64,000 nucleotides of DNA, from NCBI GenBank assembly GCA_945889625.1, contig CAMDCE010000009.1, positions 50,506 through 114,505 on the forward strand, in the 5' to 3' direction. Numbering within the stretch: position 1 is the stretch's first letter; every line of letters begins with the position of its first letter. A program made the position numbers and the translations under genes. This DNA is from Asaia bogorensis (GTDB taxonomy: Bacteria; Pseudomonadota; Alphaproteobacteria; Reyranellales; Reyranellaceae). Positions 30,432-40,133 of this stretch are shown here, piece by piece. The notes below the pieces were generated by a model. It saw only the letters and a list, made by a program, of their open reading frames with translations, was not told the origin of the DNA and did not search any database.

Positions 30432-31391
30432 CTATTCGAGCTTCACGCCGACGCGCTTGATGAGGGCCTGCCATTTGGCCGCCTCGCTCTGCAGCAGGAT
30501 GGCGAACTCGGCCGGGCTGTTGAACACGACCTCCGAGCCGTCGCCGTCCAGCGCGCTGCGAAACGCCGGATCCTTCAAGCCGTCGATCAGGACGGTGTAG
30601 AGGCGCGTCACGATCTCGGGCGGCGTGCCGGCCGGCGCCGCCAGGGCCAGCCAGGCGTCGAGATCGAAGCCGTTGGGCATCGCCTCGAGCAGGGTCGGCA
30701 CGTCGGGCATCGCCTTGGTGCGTTTGGCACTGGTCACTGCCAGCGCCCGCAAGGTGCCCTGTTGGGCCGGCCTGTAGGCCGTCGGCATGGTGGGGAAGCC
30801 GACCTGGATCTGGTTGCCGAGCAGCCCCAGAATGATGTCCGGCGCACCCTTGTAGGGCACGTGTACGTAATCGACGGCGGCAGCCAACCGGAAGGCCTCG
30901 GCCGACAGATGCGCAAGACTGCCCACTCCGCCCGAGCCGTAGTTCAGCTTGCCGGGCATCGACTTGGCCAGCGCGATGAACTCGACAACGGTCTTGGCCG
31001 GCGATGAAGGCGGCACGACCATCAGCGAGGGAATGCGGGTGATCATGGTCACCGGCACGAAATCCTTGACTGCATCGTAGTTCAGCCGGGCATAGAGGAA
31101 TGGACTGAGAACGTGGCTGCTGGTCATCAGCATCAGGCTGTAGCCGTCGGGCGTGGCTCGTGCAGCGACCTCGGCGCCGATGTTGCCGGCGGCTCCCGGC
31201 TTGTTCTCGACCACGAACTGCTGGCCAAGTCCCGTCGTCAGGCGTTGCGCCACCTGTCGCGCCGCCACGTCGGGCGCGCTGCCAGCGATGAACGGCACGA
31301 TGATGCGCACCGGTCTGTCGGGATATTGCGCTTGTGCAGCGCCCGCCATCAGGAGGGACGCTGCCGCTGCGAGAAAGGCCAAGTATTTCAT
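30432..31391 (-). CDS. Tripartite tricarboxylate transporter substrate-binding (Bug family) protein
   Basis: 319 aa; YPDRPVRIIVPFIAGSAPDVAARQVAQRLTTGLGQQFVVENKPGAAGNIGAEVAA. Confidence 0.95.
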   Translation of the reverse strand: MKYLAFLAAAASLLMAGAAQAQYPDRPVRIIVPFIAGSAPDVAARQVAQRLTTGLGQQFVVENKPGAAGNIGAEVAARATPDGYSLMLMTSSHVLSPFLYARLNYDAVKDFVPVTMITRIPSLMVVPPSSPAKTVVEFIALAKSMPGKLNYGSGGVGSLAHLSAEAFRLAAAVDYVHVPYKGAPDIILGLLGNQIQVGFPTMPTAYRPAQQGTLRALAVTSAKRTKAMPDVPTLLEAMPNGFDLDAWLALAAPAGTPPEIVTRLYTVLIDGLKDPAFRSALDGDGSEVVFNSPAEFAILLQSEAAKWQALIKRVGVKLE

Positions 31392-31397
31392 GTCCGT

Positions 31398-32318
31398 TCA
31401 GGCGTGTGAATACATCGGCTTGCCGCCGACCGGCATCGTCGCACGCAGAATGACGCCACTCTTCACTTTCGAACTTGGACGCGACACCACAAGATAGAGG
31501 TCGTTTCCGGAAAAGGCGATGTTGGTGCAGAAAATATCGTCGCCGGCGTCGACATGATGCGTCGGCCGGCCAAGCGCATCGAAGCGCCAGGCCGTGGTGC
31601 TGGGATGCGCCACCACCAACCCGCCCTCTGAATCGAGCGCCATGCCGTCAGGACCGGCATGGCCGCCGGTCATCTGGATGAAGAGGCCGACCTTGCTCGC
31701 CATGCCGTCGGTCAGCAGCGGCAGGCGCCACACCGCGTTGCCACGCGTCACACCGACATAGAGCACGTTCTCCGACCTGTTCATTACCAGGCCATTGGGG
31801 CTCGGCACGGTGTCTACCAGCGTGGTGAGCTTGCCCTCCGTGTCGTAGCGATAGACCCGGCCGGTTGGGTCGTGCAGGCCGGTCTGACCCTGGTCGGTGA
31901 AGTAAAGATCGCCGCTGCCAGCAAAGAAAAGATCATTGACGCCCTTGAAGCTCTCCGAGCCGCGCGTCTCGATCAGCGATGTCACCTTGCCGGTCGCAGG
32001 ATCGAGCAGGACGATGCCGCGCTTGTAGTCGGTGATGAAGATGCGGCCGTCCTTGTGGATCTTCAGCCCGTTCGGCCAGCCGTCATATTCGGTGACCAAG
32101 GTCCACTCGCCCGCCGGACTGATGCGAAATATCCGGCCGAACGGAATATCGGTGACATAGAGATTGCCGGCGCGATCGAAGCTAGGCCCTTCGAGGAAAC
32201 AGTCGAGCTCCATGCCGGCGGCATTGGCGTCGGCCCAGGCCGTACGCCGCGGCTTGCGGTACTTGTCGGGCACGTGCGTGAACTCGACCGCCGCAACGGG
32301 CTTGGTCAGTCCGTACAT
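31398..32318 (-). CDS. SMP-30/gluconolactonase/LRE family protein
   Basis: 306 aa; EGPSFDRAGNLYVTDIPFGRIFRISPAGEWTLVTEYDGWPNGLKIHKDGRIFITDY. Confidence 0.92.
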   Translation of the reverse strand: MYGLTKPVAAVEFTHVPDKYRKPRRTAWADANAAGMELDCFLEGPSFDRAGNLYVTDIPFGRIFRISPAGEWTLVTEYDGWPNGLKIHKDGRIFITDYKRGIVLLDPATGKVTSLIETRGSESFKGVNDLFFAGSGDLYFTDQGQTGLHDPTGRVYRYDTEGKLTTLVDTVPSPNGLVMNRSENVLYVGVTRGNAVWRLPLLTDGMASKVGLFIQMTGGHAGPDGMALDSEGGLVVAHPSTTAWRFDALGRPTHHVDAGDDIFCTNIAFSGNDLYLVVSRPSSKVKSGVILRATMPVGGKPMYSHA

Positions 32319-32336
32319 TTCATCTCCTTTCCTCCG

Positions 32337-32435
32337 CAGTCATCTGGGGAGGTGGCGCGCAACGCCGGAGGGGTCATAAACGGCCGCGATGACTCCTCCA
32401 TCGCCGTAAGACGTCGACACCTCCCCAGATGACTG
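32337..32435. repeat. Intergenic inverted repeat (18-bp perfect arms)
   Basis: CAGTCATCTGGGGAGGTG at 32337-32354 and its exact reverse complement CACCTCCCCAGATGACTG at 32418-32435; right arm region also self-pairs as CCTCCCCAG-ATGA-CTGGGGAGG. Confidence 0.85.
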
Positions 32436-32445
32436 GGGAGGAGAG

Positions 32446-33846
32446 CTAGGCAGCCTTCACTTCTCTTTCAGCCTTGAGCGCCCGCACGGTCATGCGCAGT
32501 GCATGGACAGTCTTCTCGATCTCCGCGCCGCCGTGCGTCGCCGACACGAAGCCGCCGGGGGCGCCCATGATGTCGACGCCGTGGGTCATCAGGCCCATAC
32601 GGATCTTGCCGCTGAGACCGCCCGAGCGGGCCCCCTTGAGCTTGGCAAAGCCATACTTCAGCGGATCGAAGGTCGCCGGATCGACTTTCTCGCCGGTCGG
32701 GTTGGGATAGATCAGGAAGGTCGAGGACTGGCCGTAGATGCCCCACGGCACGCTCTCCTCGACCAGCACCTGGCGCAGTGCCGCGCGCAGCTCGGCTGCC
32801 GTCTTGTTGGCCTTCTCCGCGAGATCCTCGTCGCGCAGCAGAGTGAGCGCGGTAACCGCCGCGGCGGCCGACAGCGGGTTGGCGTTGTAGGTCCCGGGAT
32901 GGGCGATCTTGTCCCGCTTCTTGGCCGCCGAGGCGGCATGGTCGATCTGGTCGAGGATCTCACGCTTGCCCGCGACAGCGCCGCCCGGCAGGCCGCCGGC
33001 CACGATCTTGGCCAGGATGCAGAGATCGGGCGTGACACCCAGCGCCTTCTGCGCGCCGCCCATCGACCAGCGGAAGCCGGTGATGACCTCGTCCATCAGC
33101 ATCACGATGTCGCGCCGGGCCGTGACCTCGCGGATCGCCTGAACGAAGCCCGGCGGCAACGGCACCTGGCCCCACGACGCACCGGAGGGTTCGAACATGA
33201 CGGCGGCGATATCGTCGCGGCTTTCCAGCAGCTTCACCACCACGCCGACATCGTCGGCCGGCATCAGGATCGTGAGGTCGGTGACGCTCTGCACCACGCC
33301 CGGCACCGACGAGCCGTCATAGTTCGACGTGGCGCCGGCCGCGACATTGTCGTGCCAGCCATGGAAGTGGCCGATGAAGCGCACGATCTTGTCCTTGCCG
33401 GTGTGGGCGCGCGCCAGACGAATCGCCATGTGCGAAGCCTCGGTGCCCGACGCGGTGAAGCGCACCTTCTCGGCTGACGGGATCAGTTCGCACACCAGCT
33501 CGGCCCAACGCACTTCAAGTTCGTGGCTCGAGCCGTAATGCGTGCCGAGATCCATCTGACGCTTCACCGCCTCGATGATGGCGGGATGGGAGTGGCCCAG
33601 CAGCATGGCGCCGTGGCCGCCGAAATAATCCACATACTCGTTGCCATCGACGTCCCACTTGCGCGGCCCCTTAGCCTTGGCGACGTGGATGGAATAGGGA
33701 TCGAGATAGCGGGCGTCGTGGGTGATGCCGCTCGGCAGTACCTTGCGGGCGCGCTCAAACAGCGCACCCGAGCCGCCGGTGCGAGCGCGGTAGTCGGCCA
33801 CAATCGCTGAATTGGTGGCCGTCGGATCGATTTTCTGCGCGGTCAT
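32446..33846 (-). CDS. Class III aminotransferase (glutamate-1-semialdehyde 2,1-aminomutase-like)
   Basis: 466 aa; VDYFGGHGAMLLGHSHPAI, MLMDEVITGFR, ILAKIVAGGLPGGAVAGKREI. Confidence 0.93.
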   Translation of the reverse strand: MTAQKIDPTATNSAIVADYRARTGGSGALFERARKVLPSGITHDARYLDPYSIHVAKAKGPRKWDVDGNEYVDYFGGHGAMLLGHSHPAIIEAVKRQMDLGTHYGSSHELEVRWAELVCELIPSAEKVRFTASGTEASHMAIRLARAHTGKDKIVRFIGHFHGWHDNVAAGATSNYDGSSVPGVVQSVTDLTILMPADDVGVVVKLLESRDDIAAVMFEPSGASWGQVPLPPGFVQAIREVTARRDIVMLMDEVITGFRWSMGGAQKALGVTPDLCILAKIVAGGLPGGAVAGKREILDQIDHAASAAKKRDKIAHPGTYNANPLSAAAAVTALTLLRDEDLAEKANKTAAELRAALRQVLVEESVPWGIYGQSSTFLIYPNPTGEKVDPATFDPLKYGFAKLKGARSGGLSGKIRMGLMTHGVDIMGAPGGFVSATHGGAEIEKTVHALRMTVRALKAEREVKAA

Positions 33847-33947
33847 GAGCCCTCACCCAACTAATGCGAGAGCATCGCAAGCCTCGCTTGCTTCGCCAAG
33901 GGCCACGGTCTAATCCCTGCCCCACTTTCGCAGACCGGAGGATCGTT

Positions 33948-35138
33948 TTGAACGCCCCAGTGAATGCCAAGCCCCGTGGACGCCAATTCTTCAATAATCC
34001 CGGTCCGACCAATATCCCGGACCGCGTTTTGCGCGCCATGGACCGGCCGGTCATGGACTTCATGTCGGACGAATTCCTGACCATCCATCACGCCTGCCAT
34101 GCCGGCGTGAAGCGGGTTCTGAAGACCGACCAGACGCTCTATATGTACAACGCCAGCGGCCACGGCGCCTGGGAGGCGGCCCTCGCCAACCTGTTCTCGG
34201 CCGGCGACACCGTTCTGATCGTCGAAACCGGCTATTTCTCGCAGAGCTGGGCGGCCATGGCGACCGATCTCGGCATCAAGGTCGAGACCTTCGCCGCCGA
34301 CTGGCGCAAGGGCGCCGACGTTTCCAAGCTCGCCGAGCGTCTGGCCAAGGACAAGGCGCACGCGATCAAGGCGGTGCTGACCGTCCATAACGAGACCGCG
34401 ACCGGCATGGTTCTGCCGGTGGCCGATATCCGCCGCGCCATGGACGAGACCAAGCACCCCGCCCTGCTTCTGTCAGACACGATCTCCTCGCTCGCCTCCA
34501 TCGACTACAAGATGGACGCCTGGGGCGTCGACGTGACCGTGGGCGGCAGCCAGAAGGGCCTGATGCTGCCGACCGGCATGTCGCTGACCGGCGTCAGCAG
34601 CAAGGCGGTCGACGCCTCGCGCAAGAACAAGGCGCCGCGTCACTACTGGAATTGGGAGATGATGAACGGCCGCGCGCCGCAGAAATTCATCGGCACCGCA
34701 CCGGTCCACATGTTCTTCGGCCTGCAGGAATCGCTCAAGATGCTCGAGGAGGAAGGCCTCGACGCGGTGTTTCAGCGTCACGCGCGGCTCGGCGAAGCCA
34801 CGCGCGCCGCCGTGCGTGCCTGGGGAGCCGCCGGCAGGGGGCCGCAGCTCTACTGCCAGTCGGAGGACCGGCTCTCCAATTCGGTGACGACGGTGATCAT
34901 GCCCGAGGGCGTCAGCTCCGACGGAATGCGCAAGGCCGCCCTCGACCGCTTCAACCTGTCGCTGGGCGGCGGCCTGGGGCCGCTGATGGGCAAGGTGTTC
35001 CGCATCGGCCATCTCGGCGACCTCAACGAGCCAATGTTGCTGGGCTGCCTGGCCACAACCGAACTGGCGATGAAGACCGCCGGCGTGCCGTTCGCGCCGG
35101 GCGGCGTCGATGCCGCCATCGAGTCGCTGTCTAGCTAG
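33948..35138 (+). CDS. Alanine/serine--glyoxylate aminotransferase family protein
   Basis: 396 aa from TTG 33948; RQFFNNPGPTNIPDRVLRAMDRPVMDF, VGGSQKGLMLPTGMSLTG; SgaA-like. Confidence 0.9.
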   Translation: MNAPVNAKPRGRQFFNNPGPTNIPDRVLRAMDRPVMDFMSDEFLTIHHACHAGVKRVLKTDQTLYMYNASGHGAWEAALANLFSAGDTVLIVETGYFSQSWAAMATDLGIKVETFAADWRKGADVSKLAERLAKDKAHAIKAVLTVHNETATGMVLPVADIRRAMDETKHPALLLSDTISSLASIDYKMDAWGVDVTVGGSQKGLMLPTGMSLTGVSSKAVDASRKNKAPRHYWNWEMMNGRAPQKFIGTAPVHMFFGLQESLKMLEEEGLDAVFQRHARLGEATRAAVRAWGAAGRGPQLYCQSEDRLSNSVTTVIMPEGVSSDGMRKAALDRFNLSLGGGLGPLMGKVFRIGHLGDLNEPMLLGCLATTELAMKTAGVPFAPGGVDAAIESLSS

Positions 35139-35890
35139 AACGCCGGCTTCTTGCCGGCGACGGCGGCGACAAAGCGCTCCGGCTTGATCGCCGACAGAGC
35201 GGTGGCCTTGTCGACCGCGGCGGCGAGTTGTACGCCTCGCACCGGCTCGAACGTCGCCGTTGCGGCGTTAAACGCATAGAGCTGACCCTGCGTCAGATTG
35301 AACCACCATGCGTGCAGCACCAGCTTGCCGGCCTTCACCCTTTTGGCGATCCACGGAAAAGTCATCAGATTTCTGACGCTGTTGACCACGGCCGCCTGCT
35401 CGACGGCGCGCACGATTTCCTCGCGCGGTCGGCCCTGCAGTTCGCGCATCACGTCGTCGCGCACGTCCTGGGCAATGCTGGTCCAGGTCGAGAGATAGTC
35501 GAAGCCGGCAAAGGCACCGCTCTTGCCGTCGACCAGCGCAGCGATGCCGCCGCACAAAGCGTGACCCAGGATCACCACATGCTCGACGCCAAGGCCGCGC
35601 ACAGCATATTCGATGGCCGCCGAGGTGCCGTGATGGCGCGCGTCAGGCGGACGCTGGGCCGGCGGCACCATGGCGCCGACATTGCGCACCGTGAAGATGT
35701 CGCCCGGCTGGGTTTGCGTCAGGATGCCGGGATCGACACGGGCATCGGCGCAGGCGACGATCAGGATCCTGGGCGATTGGCCTTCCGTTGCCAGTCGCTC
35801 GAACAGGTCGAGATGCTCGCGGTAATAACCCAGGCGGAAGTCCGCGAAACCCTTGAGGAGCCGTTCCAATGCCATGCTGGTGTCTGACAT
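35135..35890 (-). CDS. Beta-class carbonic anhydrase
   Basis: 251 aa; ILIVACADARVDP and HVVILGHALCGGI zinc-ligand motifs; true start may be Met at 35875. Confidence 0.92.
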   Translation of the reverse strand: MSDTSMALERLLKGFADFRLGYYREHLDLFERLATEGQSPRILIVACADARVDPGILTQTQPGDIFTVRNVGAMVPPAQRPPDARHHGTSAAIEYAVRGLGVEHVVILGHALCGGIAALVDGKSGAFAGFDYLSTWTSIAQDVRDDVMRELQGRPREEIVRAVEQAAVVNSVRNLMTFPWIAKRVKAGKLVLHAWWFNLTQGQLYAFNAATATFEPVRGVQLAAAVDKATALSAIKPERFVAAVAGKKPAF

Positions 35891-36668
35891 GACCCAAGAA
35901 CTGCTCTACGACAAGCGCGGCGACATCGGCTGGATCACTTTCAACCGGCCGCAGGCGCGCAATGCGCTGACCTTCGCCATGTATGAAGGCTTGGCCGAGA
36001 TTTGTGGCCGTGTCGGCACGACGCATGAGGCCAAGGCCCTGGTCATCACCGGAGCGGGCGAAAAAGCCTTCGCCGCCGGCACCGATATCGCCCAATTCAG
36101 GGACTTCAAGGGTGGCGAGGACGGCATCGCCTACGAGCGCAAGATCGACCGCATCCTCGACGCCATCGAACGGTGCCCGGTGCCCACGGTCGCCGCCGTC
36201 TCGGGCTTCTGCACCGGCGGCGGGGCGGCGATCGCCGCCGTCTGCGACTTCCGCATCGCGGCGGCCAACGCCCAGTTCGGCTTCCCCATCGCGCGCACGC
36301 TGGGCAACTGCCTGTCGATCGCCAACTATGCCCGGCTGGCAGTGCTGATCGGCCCGCAACGGGTCAAGGAGATGCTCCTCCTCGCCAAGCTGATCGACGC
36401 GGCTCAGGCATTGTCGGTCGGACTGGTGAGCGAGCTCCTGGCGGATACGGCGGCGCTCCACGCGCGGGCGGCGGAGCTGGCCAAAACGCTGGCCGGCCAC
36501 GCCCCGATCACCCTGCAGGTCACCAAGGAGGCGTTGCGCCGCTTGCAGGCCAAGCTCGGCGAGGAGAATATCGACGATCTCATCCGGCTGGCCTATGGCA
36601 GCGCCGATTTCCGCGAGGGCATGGATGCCTTTCTCGAAAAGCGCGCGCCGAAGTGGACCGGAGCCTGA
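35889..36668 (+). CDS. Enoyl-CoA hydratase/isomerase family protein
   Basis: 259 aa from ATG 35889; GDIGWITFNRPQARNALTFAMYEGL, AFAAGTDIAQF, GGGAAIAAVCDFRIAAANAQFGFPIAR. Confidence 0.93.
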   Translation: MTQELLYDKRGDIGWITFNRPQARNALTFAMYEGLAEICGRVGTTHEAKALVITGAGEKAFAAGTDIAQFRDFKGGEDGIAYERKIDRILDAIERCPVPTVAAVSGFCTGGGAAIAAVCDFRIAAANAQFGFPIARTLGNCLSIANYARLAVLIGPQRVKEMLLLAKLIDAAQALSVGLVSELLADTAALHARAAELAKTLAGHAPITLQVTKEALRRLQAKLGEENIDDLIRLAYGSADFREGMDAFLEKRAPKWTGA

Positions 36669-36699
36669 TACAGTGAAGATCGACCTAAGGGGGTAAACG

Positions 36700-37119
36700 A
36701 TGAATCGATTTGGATCGACTCTGGCCGTTCTCGCGATGTGCGCCGCCGTGACCGGTTGCGTGACCACCACGTCTCAGTCGACCGTCGCCAACAAAGAAGA
36801 CATGATGATCGCGTCCGGCTTCAAGTTCGTGCCCGCCAACACGCCGCAGCGCCAGGCCGCCTTCGCCCAGCTGCCGCCGCACAAGTTCACGCGCCAGTAT
36901 CGCGGCAACAAGATGGTCTACGTCTACGCCGATCCGACGATCTGCGTTTGCCTCTACGTCGGCAACCCGGCCAACTATGCCGCCTATCGTGCCCGCGTGT
37001 TCGACACCAAACTTGCCAACGAACAGGTCGCAGTCGCCGAAGACTACTACTACTCGCCGAGCTGGGACTGGAGCATGTGGGGCGACGGCTACCCGTTTGG
37101 CTGGCCGTACGACTACTAG
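36700..37119 (+). CDS. Hypothetical lipoprotein
   Basis: 139 aa; MNRFGSTLAVLAMCAAVTGC lipobox; aromatic-rich tail DYYYSPSWDWSMWGDGYPFGWPYDY. Confidence 0.75.
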   Translation: MNRFGSTLAVLAMCAAVTGCVTTTSQSTVANKEDMMIASGFKFVPANTPQRQAAFAQLPPHKFTRQYRGNKMVYVYADPTICVCLYVGNPANYAAYRARVFDTKLANEQVAVAEDYYYSPSWDWSMWGDGYPFGWPYDY

Positions 37120-37310
37120 GCTTCCCAGAATCGCTTGGCGCATTCCCGCGCCTGATCGGCGCGGCCGAGGCCGACGTCGGCCAGTTCGCGCACCCCCAGA
37201 GCTGCGAGCTGGCGGCGCGTGCGGAAGCGGGCCCGCCACCGCCTGAGAATGGCGACAAGATTCGGCCGCTCGGGAAGAGCAACGAGGTAGAGGCGAAGGG
37301 TGTTTTGCAT
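37116..37310 (-). CDS. DUF1127 (YjiS-like) small protein
   Basis: 64 aa; WRARFRTRRQLAALGVRELADVGLGRADQARECAKRFWEA. Confidence 0.85.
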   Translation of the reverse strand: MQNTLRLYLVALPERPNLVAILRRWRARFRTRRQLAALGVRELADVGLGRADQARECAKRFWEA

Positions 37311-37363
37311 GGGCGGAATATGCCGCCCCTGTGTCGTACGTTGTTACGGTCTCAACCGAAGCG

Positions 37364-38107
37364 TCAGAAACTCGCCTCGACGGATCCGAGCCCTGCGAAC
37401 TCGCCGCGCGCTCTGGTGCCCGGCGGAAAGTAGAGCAGGCCGGTCCACGAACCGGTGGTGATCGCCTGGCCCTTTCGGATGCCGCCGCGCTCGCGCACCG
37501 CATGGTCGATCATCCAGGCGAGCGGCCGCACCGGGTCGACAGCGCCCAGCCCGCCCTTCTGATCGACGACCGTCTTGTCATCGATGACGAGCTTCACCTG
37601 CAAGTTGGCCCAGTCGAGGCTCTTCCAGTTCTTCACACTGTCGCCCACCACCAACGCGTGGTTCATCTGGTTGTCGGCCAGCAGCCATTCGGGATCGGCC
37701 TGCTTGAAGTCGGCCAGCCGCGTGTCAACGATTTCCATGCCGACGAAGGCATCGCCCACCGAGGCCAGCGCCTCGTCCCTGCCGACCGGCTGCTGACGCG
37801 CCGGAATATCGCGCACGATGTGGAAGGAGACCTCGATCTCCACACCGATCATGTGCATCGTCTTGCCGTCGAATTTGGCGGGAGAGTTGACCAGCGCGCC
37901 GGCCAGCAGCGGCGCGGGGTTGGGCTCGGCGGTCGGCGTGCGGGCGCCGACCTTCCAGCCGGCGACCGGGCCGGTCGCCTTGGCGACGCCGTCCTGGATG
38001 GCATAGACCGCAGCGCGATCCGGCAGGGCGAAGGGTGGCGCCACCTGGATGCCGGATTTCCGGGCCTCGACGAGGCTTTGCACCGCCTTCGAAATGTCCG
38101 GGGTCAT
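37364..38107 (-). CDS. 2-keto-4-pentenoate hydratase/fumarylacetoacetase-fold protein
   Basis: MTPDISKAVQSLVEARKSG...VAGWKVGARTP...GVEIEVSFHIVRDIPAR...GSWTGLLYFPPG; start chosen inside ORF 37364..38122. Confidence 0.85.
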   Translation of the reverse strand: MTPDISKAVQSLVEARKSGIQVAPPFALPDRAAVYAIQDGVAKATGPVAGWKVGARTPTAEPNPAPLLAGALVNSPAKFDGKTMHMIGVEIEVSFHIVRDIPARQQPVGRDEALASVGDAFVGMEIVDTRLADFKQADPEWLLADNQMNHALVVGDSVKNWKSLDWANLQVKLVIDDKTVVDQKGGLGAVDPVRPLAWMIDHAVRERGGIRKGQAITTGSWTGLLYFPPGTRARGEFAGLGSVEASF

Positions 38108-38145
38108 GCTAAGCTCCCGCAAACGACAGAAGAACCGGAGGGAAC

Positions 38146-39306
38146 ATGCCCTACGCCACGGGCCGCGTCATTCACGACGCCGACGCCCACGTCATGGAAG
38201 TGCCGGGGTTTCTTAGCCGCCATCTCGAGGCGAAGTATCGCCCGGTCGTCACCGACTCCGTTCTGTTCCCCGAGGACCGTGGCCGCGGCCTGCACAAATT
38301 GTGGAAAGTCGGCACCGACGACGTAGCCGAGATCGACGAGTCGCAGATCATGCTGCGAAAGAACTGGGACGCTCTGGGCTCCTACCGCAGAGAGGACCGC
38401 TCACGCTCGATCGACCTGCTGGGTTTTGCCAGCCAGCTCATGTTCACCACGCAGCTATTGAACTTCTCCGCGCTGCTCGAGGGGCGGGGCGACGTCGACG
38501 TGATCTATGCCGTGGCGCGCGCCCACACCCGCCACATGGTGGAGTTCTGCTCGGTCGACAGGCGCCTGCTGGCGACGGGATATGTGCCGCTGGCCGACTT
38601 CGAGCTCACGAAGAAAGCGGCGCGCGAGGCCATCGAGCTGGGGGCCAAGGGGCTGATGATCCCGTCACGCTGCCCCGACGGGCATTCGCCCAGCCATATC
38701 GGCCTCGACCCCTTGTGGGCGATGGCGGAGGAAGCCGGCATCCCGATCCTGTTCCATGTCGGCGGCGGCGGCGTGCTGCTGGAGAAGGCCTATTTCAACA
38801 ACGGCGGTCCGCCGGTGCCGGACTTCCATGGCGGCGACGACAATTTCAAGTCGATCGACTACATGGCGATCGCCTATCCGCCGATGAAGGCGCTGACCGC
38901 GCTGATCGTCGACCGCGTGCTCGACCGCTTTCCGCGGCTGAAGTTCGGCGTCATCGAGCAGGGCGCCTCGTGGCTGCCGGGCTGGATGCGCAACATGGAT
39001 TCCGCGCACAACGCCTTCTACAAGAACGAGGAGCGGCTGCAGAAGATGTCGCTCAAGCCCAGCGAGTTCGTGGCCCGCCAGGTCCGCGTCACGCCCTACC
39101 CGCACGAGGACGTGGGCTGGATCATCGCCAACTCGGGCGACGACGTGTGCCTGTTCTCGTCGGACTACCCGCATGTCGAGGGCGGGCGCAATCCCATCAA
39201 GCGCTTCGAGGCCTCGATGGCGGCGGCCGGCACGACGGAAGCGCAGAAGCAGAGCTTCTATTGCGATAACTTCGTCGACCTCATGGGTAAGGGCCTGCCG
39301 ATATGA
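38146..39306 (+). CDS. Amidohydrolase family protein (amidohydrolase 2 / ACMSD-like)
   Basis: 386 aa; RVIHDADAHVMEVPGF, PILFHVGGGG, FSSDYPHVEGGRNPIKRF. Confidence 0.9.
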   Translation: MPYATGRVIHDADAHVMEVPGFLSRHLEAKYRPVVTDSVLFPEDRGRGLHKLWKVGTDDVAEIDESQIMLRKNWDALGSYRREDRSRSIDLLGFASQLMFTTQLLNFSALLEGRGDVDVIYAVARAHTRHMVEFCSVDRRLLATGYVPLADFELTKKAAREAIELGAKGLMIPSRCPDGHSPSHIGLDPLWAMAEEAGIPILFHVGGGGVLLEKAYFNNGGPPVPDFHGGDDNFKSIDYMAIAYPPMKALTALIVDRVLDRFPRLKFGVIEQGASWLPGWMRNMDSAHNAFYKNEERLQKMSLKPSEFVARQVRVTPYPHEDVGWIIANSGDDVCLFSSDYPHVEGGRNPIKRFEASMAAAGTTEAQKQSFYCDNFVDLMGKGLPI

Positions 39307-40133
39307 GCTACTCCACCCTCCTCACCGAACGGACCGGCGCGGTGCTGAAGATCACCACCAACCGGCCCGAGGTCCTGAACGCGCAAAGCCGCATCCTGCT
39401 CGAGGAGCTCGACGACGCCTTCGCAGCGGCCGTCGACGACGAGAAGGTACGGGTCATCATCCTGGCCGGGGCCGGCAAGCATTTCTCTGCCGGCCACGAT
39501 CTCGGCAGCTCGCAGGAGATGGCCGACCAGAAGAAGACGCCCCTCGAACCGGGCTTCAAGGGCGAGTACCGGCGGATCTGGGAGCGCTTCTTCGAGAACA
39601 CCATGCGCTGGCGCGACCTGCCCAAACCCACGATCGCCCAGGTCCAGGGTTACTGCATCATGGGCGGCATGATGATCGCCTCGGCCTGCGACATCATCGT
39701 GGCAAGCGACGACGCCCAGTTCGCCGATAGAGCCGTGAAGTGGGGCGGAGCCCACGTGCAGTATTTTTCGATGCCGTGGGACCTCGGGCCGCGCAAGGCC
39801 AAGGAATATCTCTTCACCGGAGATTTCATGTCGGCCGCCGAGGCCGAGAAGGCAGGCCTGGTGAACCGCGTGGTGCCGCGGGCGAAACTGGAGGCCGAGA
39901 CCATGGCACTGGCGCAAAAGATCGCCGAGCGCGATCCGTTTGCTCTGAAATTCGCCAAGGCATCGGTGAACGAGACCCAGGACGCGCAGGGCTTTCGTCA
40001 AGCGATGGAAGGCGCCTTCAAGAACTACATGATGACCATCCCGCACAGGATCGAGATGGGCACCTACGGGCCCAAGGCCCGCGAACGGGCCCCGAAGGAC
40101 CGGTTCGCGGTCTTGAACAAGAAAGCGACCTGA
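39303..40133 (+). CDS. Enoyl-CoA hydratase/isomerase family protein
   Basis: 276 aa; AVLKITTNRPEVLNAQS, AGAGKHFSAGHDLGS; ATGA overlap with the upstream gene. Confidence 0.93.
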   Translation: MSYSTLLTERTGAVLKITTNRPEVLNAQSRILLEELDDAFAAAVDDEKVRVIILAGAGKHFSAGHDLGSSQEMADQKKTPLEPGFKGEYRRIWERFFENTMRWRDLPKPTIAQVQGYCIMGGMMIASACDIIVASDDAQFADRAVKWGGAHVQYFSMPWDLGPRKAKEYLFTGDFMSAAEAEKAGLVNRVVPRAKLEAETMALAQKIAERDPFALKFAKASVNETQDAQGFRQAMEGAFKNYMMTIPHRIEMGTYGPKARERAPKDRFAVLNKKAT

